DNA of 64,000 bases. It comes from Patagioenas fasciata. Taxonomy: Eukaryota; Chordata; Aves; Columbiformes; Columbidae. The DNA lies in NCBI RefSeq assembly GCF_037038585.1, contig NC_092524.1, positions 42,542,001 to 42,606,000 of the forward strand. Reading direction: 5' to 3'. Positions 60,401-64,000 of the stretch are shown piece by piece. The notes beneath the pieces were generated by a model. It was not told the origin of the DNA and made no database searches. It worked only from the letters and a program-made list of their open reading frames with translations. The position numbers were made by a program, and so were the translations under genes. Each line of letters opens with the position of its first letter. The first letter of the stretch is position 1.

Positions 60401-61560
60401 CCCCTTTTCTTGCCTTATTTTGCTCTTCATCTTTGCACAGTCTTATGTGGAAACACAATTCGAGTATCATCTCTTTGCAAATGATTCATAGGCTCAAATT
60501 TCTGTCTCAATGAAAATGTGGTCTTGCTTGTCTGTCATCTCCTCCTTTATTGCCTAGCTTAGACTCCCTTAGTCAAAACGGATCTCCTAGAGTTCTTTCC
60601 AAGCCCTTTGTCTACTTTTCGAGATAACGCTGCCATATTGCCTGTTAGGACAGGTCTGTAATTTGTCAGTTTCACTGATACAGACCTCTCACTCATATCT
60701 TAGCAATTAAAAGACAAATAGAATATTTCATATTAGTAGGAAAGAAATGGAAAAACAGAAAACATGAACATTGATATAATTATGCCAATCATAAATCCAC
60801 AGTGTGTGCAATCTATGTATTGTGTGTACTTTTGTTACCATAATTTCAAAAAAATATTGTAGTTTGAGATAAGGGCATGAAGGCTGATGAGATATACGGA
60901 AGGAGTTCTGTCAGAGGAGAAGTTAAATAAAGTAAAATACTTTGTCTTGGAAAAGAGATGACTGAGGTGAATCGGCTGTAACATCATTCAAGACCTCAAG
61001 AAGGCAATCAGGGAACAATTATTCATTAACTCTAGTATTATGAGAACAAGGAAACATCCTGTGTAATTCTCAGGAAGCAGTTTTAAAACATTTAACAGGA
61101 GTTGGGTTTTTTGTTTGTTTTTGTTGTTTTCAGGGCTTTTTTAACACCTTGTGAATACATTTAACTTTGCATTTAGCTATAGCTTTATTCAGCATGACTG
61201 TAGATAAGGGTAGCAGCAAACAATCTTTGGAGCTTAAAGAACATTTTAAAAATAAGTACCAAGGCCTCGTATTTGTTCTGAAACTGTTTGTTTTATTTTC
61301 AGGGAATACTGTTTAATTTAATTGTCTTGTCTCTCCCACCCAACACAACATGCAATTGAATAGGGGAATTCCTTGCCAAAGGATGTTTTAGTAGTCAAAA
61401 TATGGACATGTTCAAAAATGGATCAGGCATTACACTGTTATGTCTCTGAGGAGTTATTAAATGTGATGATGAAGATGCAACTCAACTTCAGGAAGTTTTT
61501 ACACAGCTGACTGCTGGAGGCTGGCATGGGTTATCATGGAAAGGAACACTCTTTCTGTGC

Positions 61561-61595
61561 TATATATATATATTATATATATATATATGTATATG
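61561..61595 (+). repeat. AT microsatellite
   Basis: (TA)n with one phase break at 61572-61575. Confidence 0.9.
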
Positions 61596-63778
61596 TTTTT
61601 TACTGACCTAATATAACTGTTTTGTTCTTAAATTCTTTGCATTCGGACTTGTAGACTTTTTCTGCCTAACATACCCACTGTGTGTGTTTTCCTGCCTACT
61701 CTTCAGTTAATGCTCATCCTTGCTACCATTGAGGATTGTTCTTTCTCCAGTCATATCTGTTATTTGGTACCTTATGCTTGGGCTAGTGCTCCTTCATAAC
61801 CTCACCTTCTGAGCTCATCTCTCTTCCCAAGATGTTCCTTATCTGAAATGCCTACAAAAGCATGACACGATCAAGCTACCTCTAACAAGATACCATTTCT
61901 TTTGATGCTAGGTGATGTTGCCTAATTTCTTCTAAATAGTTTCCTGTCTCTGATACTGCATTGTAAAATTTTGGGGGCTGGGGACACTTTGTTACCTAGT
62001 GGATGTGTTAGTACTATGGTTATTGCTACTAATCTGAATATTTTTGTCTGTGAAAAAAAATTAAAAATCATGTATTACAAGTCTTTGTGCTTGGTTGATC
62101 TAGGGTGCTGAGTGCTTGTAAGAGGGTGTGATGTCTCTTAAGTGTTTTGGGGTATGAAAAGCTTTTATGAAATTTGAAGGAGATGGGACAAATTAATGGC
62201 TGAGAAATCCACTGAATGTTACCAAATGCGTATCTATTATATCTGAGGAAGTGCCTGCACTGAAAATTATTGGAGACTGCAGGTGTGTATCATATATGCT
62301 CTCACTGTTACATTGTTCCTTGCAACTGCTTTTGTGGGTTGTTGGAGATGGGATACAGGAGACACTGGTCTGACCCAGTACGCCTGTTCTGATATTGCCA
62401 TGTAGGATGTTTCTGGAAGCTGTAGCAAGTCTTTTTGGTTATTCTGTCTCTTAGAAAACTGCTGGAGAAAACGGGCTCAGCTAAGTAGTTTTGGTTAGTG
62501 TTATTTTCAGCACATTTCATGAATGGATATGAGATGTGTCACAGTTTAATTACACTGCTCCATAATGTATTTTTGTCTCGTGTTGATATGACTAAGAAAG
62601 ACCTTATTGGGACTGCATGGACAAAGCATCATATCATACCTTGGAAACAAAAAAGAAGACTCGATGCTTTGAAGAGTTCATAATTTTAATTGCTGTTTAT
62701 TTTTCATTTGTTGGAAAGGGTTAGTAGTTAATTTTACACTCATGTTTGAAGTTTGATTTTTTTTTTTTTTTTTTTTTACCATCAAGCAAAGTGCATATTA
62801 AACAGGCTGTATTCAGCAAAATTAAATGCTTGGATATTATTTTGCTTGTTGAAACCCCAATGTCATAAAGTTAATTGCAGTGATGACTTGAACATTGCAA
62901 TAAACATGTGTGAACTTTAATGTGTATTATACTTTTAAACTGGGGTGCAATCTACTTAATACATGTTAACAGTAAAGAAAACCAACTAGTAGTGATATGA
63001 ACAGTAGTTTAAAGGGCATATAGTCGAATTACGTATTGATAAGTTTTGTAAAATGTATGTAGCATCAGTCCCCATATCATTCCTGTATTTATGTCATTTA
63101 TGGAGAAAGAACCAATTAGTAATAACTGTTTTCATAAATATTTAAGTTTGCCTACTAGTAAAGATAGGTTATCTTGTGTATAAATCTAATTAATAATATA
63201 CACAAGTATTTGAAGTCACTTTTTTGCTGTTTTATCAGTGTAGACTTGGCACTGTTAGAAAAGCTTCAGATTTATTGAGGTAGCAGCAAGTATGCACTTA
63301 GCTCTTCATAAGTTCCTCTAGCTTGAAATTGTTGATTTGTTTAAGGAAGAGGAGGGGAAAAAGAAATTGCTTGTGGAATGCTGTGCATCAGAAGGTTGGT
63401 ATCCATACCTGATTGTGTAATGGAGATCTGATAGTCAGGTCTTGAATCAGGAGAAGAGATTTAGAGAGTTCCAGAAAAGGAGATTGAAACTCAGCCACAT
63501 TTCCTAGGACATTGAGAGGGAAAATGATGTTGGTACTCTAGAAAAACATTGTGCTAATATCACTGTGTAGAGTAGACTTCCAAATGAGCTAAATACAGCT
63601 CAGAAGCCTAACAGAATGTTTTGAAAAGAGAGTGAAAAGAAACTTGATTTGTTCCACATATTTGGAAGAGGATAAAACAGCCTGATTTATTTTCAGGTTT
63701 GAATGTGTATCGCAGTCTTGAACAAGGCCTGGTTTTTCTGCATGATGTCATGAGAGCCTTGGGCTGTGAGTTGCTTCA

Positions 63779-64000
63779 AATCACAGAATAGTTGAGGTTA
63801 TCAGGGACCTCTGGAGATCATCTAGTTCAGTCTGTAGTTTGCTCCAGTATGTCTCTGTATTTCTTGTACTGGAGAGCCCCAAACTGGACTCAGTACTCCT
63901 AATGCAGTCTCACAAGTGTTGGAAAGAGGGAGCAGCCACTGCATATAGTCAAGTTAATATAACACAGTGTGCGGTTGGCCTTCTTTGCTGCAAGGCTGCA
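63779..64000 (-). mobile_element. CR1 LINE 3' end, minus orientation, cut by window edge
   Basis: The + strand reads 'aatcacagaatagttgaggt', 'gggacctctggagatcatct' and later 'gtgcggttggccttcttt'. This is the reverse complement of the CR1 3' untranslated and terminal region that ends in ATTCTGTGATT-type repeats. It lacks coding sequence here and continues beyond 64000. It is independent of the CR1 copy at 11.8-13.3 kb. Confidence 0.85.

Larger units (their letters stand above)
48631..63778 (+). other. First intron of NPAS3 (part), no exon recognised
   Basis: About 15 kb of AT-rich sequence downstream of both first exons. Open frames are no longer than about 100 codons and look random. It holds the inverted repeat at 52021-52141, ancient hairpin-repeat traces, poly-T tracts (49090-49111, 57985-58012 and 62757-62777) and AT microsatellites. 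NPAS3 introns in other vertebrates are known to be very long and rich in conserved non-coding elements. None can be called from one sequence. Confidence 0.6.

Noticed and set aside
62757..62777. Poly-T run as the tail of a minus-strand processed pseudogene
   Set aside because: The sequence to its right shows no recognisable coding or transcript similarity and no flanking duplication.

Overview
The window is vertebrate, almost certainly avian, genomic DNA. It is AT-rich non-coding sequence with one GC-rich, CpG-dense zone at about 42.4-48.6 kb. The bird assignment rests on CR1-type LINE fragments (11838-13298 and 63779-64000), two solo LTRs of a type I know as common in bird genomes (7850-8411 and 9740-10364), and many short diverged sauropsid-type repeats. 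The LTR type suggests a non-galliform bird, but that is inference.

The only protein-coding gene I recognise is NPAS3, a neural bHLH-PAS transcription factor, on the + strand. Two mutually alternative first coding exons are present. Exon 1a (ORF 43802-43959, internal Met at 43889) ends in ...GITSYQQR. Exon 1b (47880-47929) encodes MAPTKPSFQQDPSRRER. Both stop after 'CG' at a GT donor in the same phase, so both can splice to the same downstream exon, which lies beyond the window. Each lies in or next to a CpG island. Two further GC peaks (42440-42930 and 46080-46560) have no exon I can assign.

Layout: 1-42 kb is intergenic DNA upstream of NPAS3 with no recognisable gene. It holds the two oppositely oriented solo LTRs, a decayed CR1 copy, a 552-nt uninterrupted polypurine tandem-repeat tract (14145-14696), a perfect 29-bp tandem duplication, a 78-bp near-palindromic MITE-like insertion in a TAG microsatellite (21567-21644), and old tRNA-SINE-like remnants. 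The 42-48.6 kb zone is the dual-promoter region of NPAS3, with an AT-rich gap at 44.0-46.1 kb. From 48.6 kb to the end lies the large first intron. It contains no exon I can recognise, a 121-bp inverted repeat at 52021-52141, ancient hairpin-repeat remnants, AT microsatellites, and a minus-strand CR1 3' end running off the right edge.

I found no RNA gene, CRISPR array or operon-like system, and nothing I would defend as a new protein system. The most useful observations are the alternative-promoter layout of NPAS3, the small palindromic transposon, and the unusually structured polypurine array. Almost all long open frames in the window are artefacts of repeats or GC-rich sequence.
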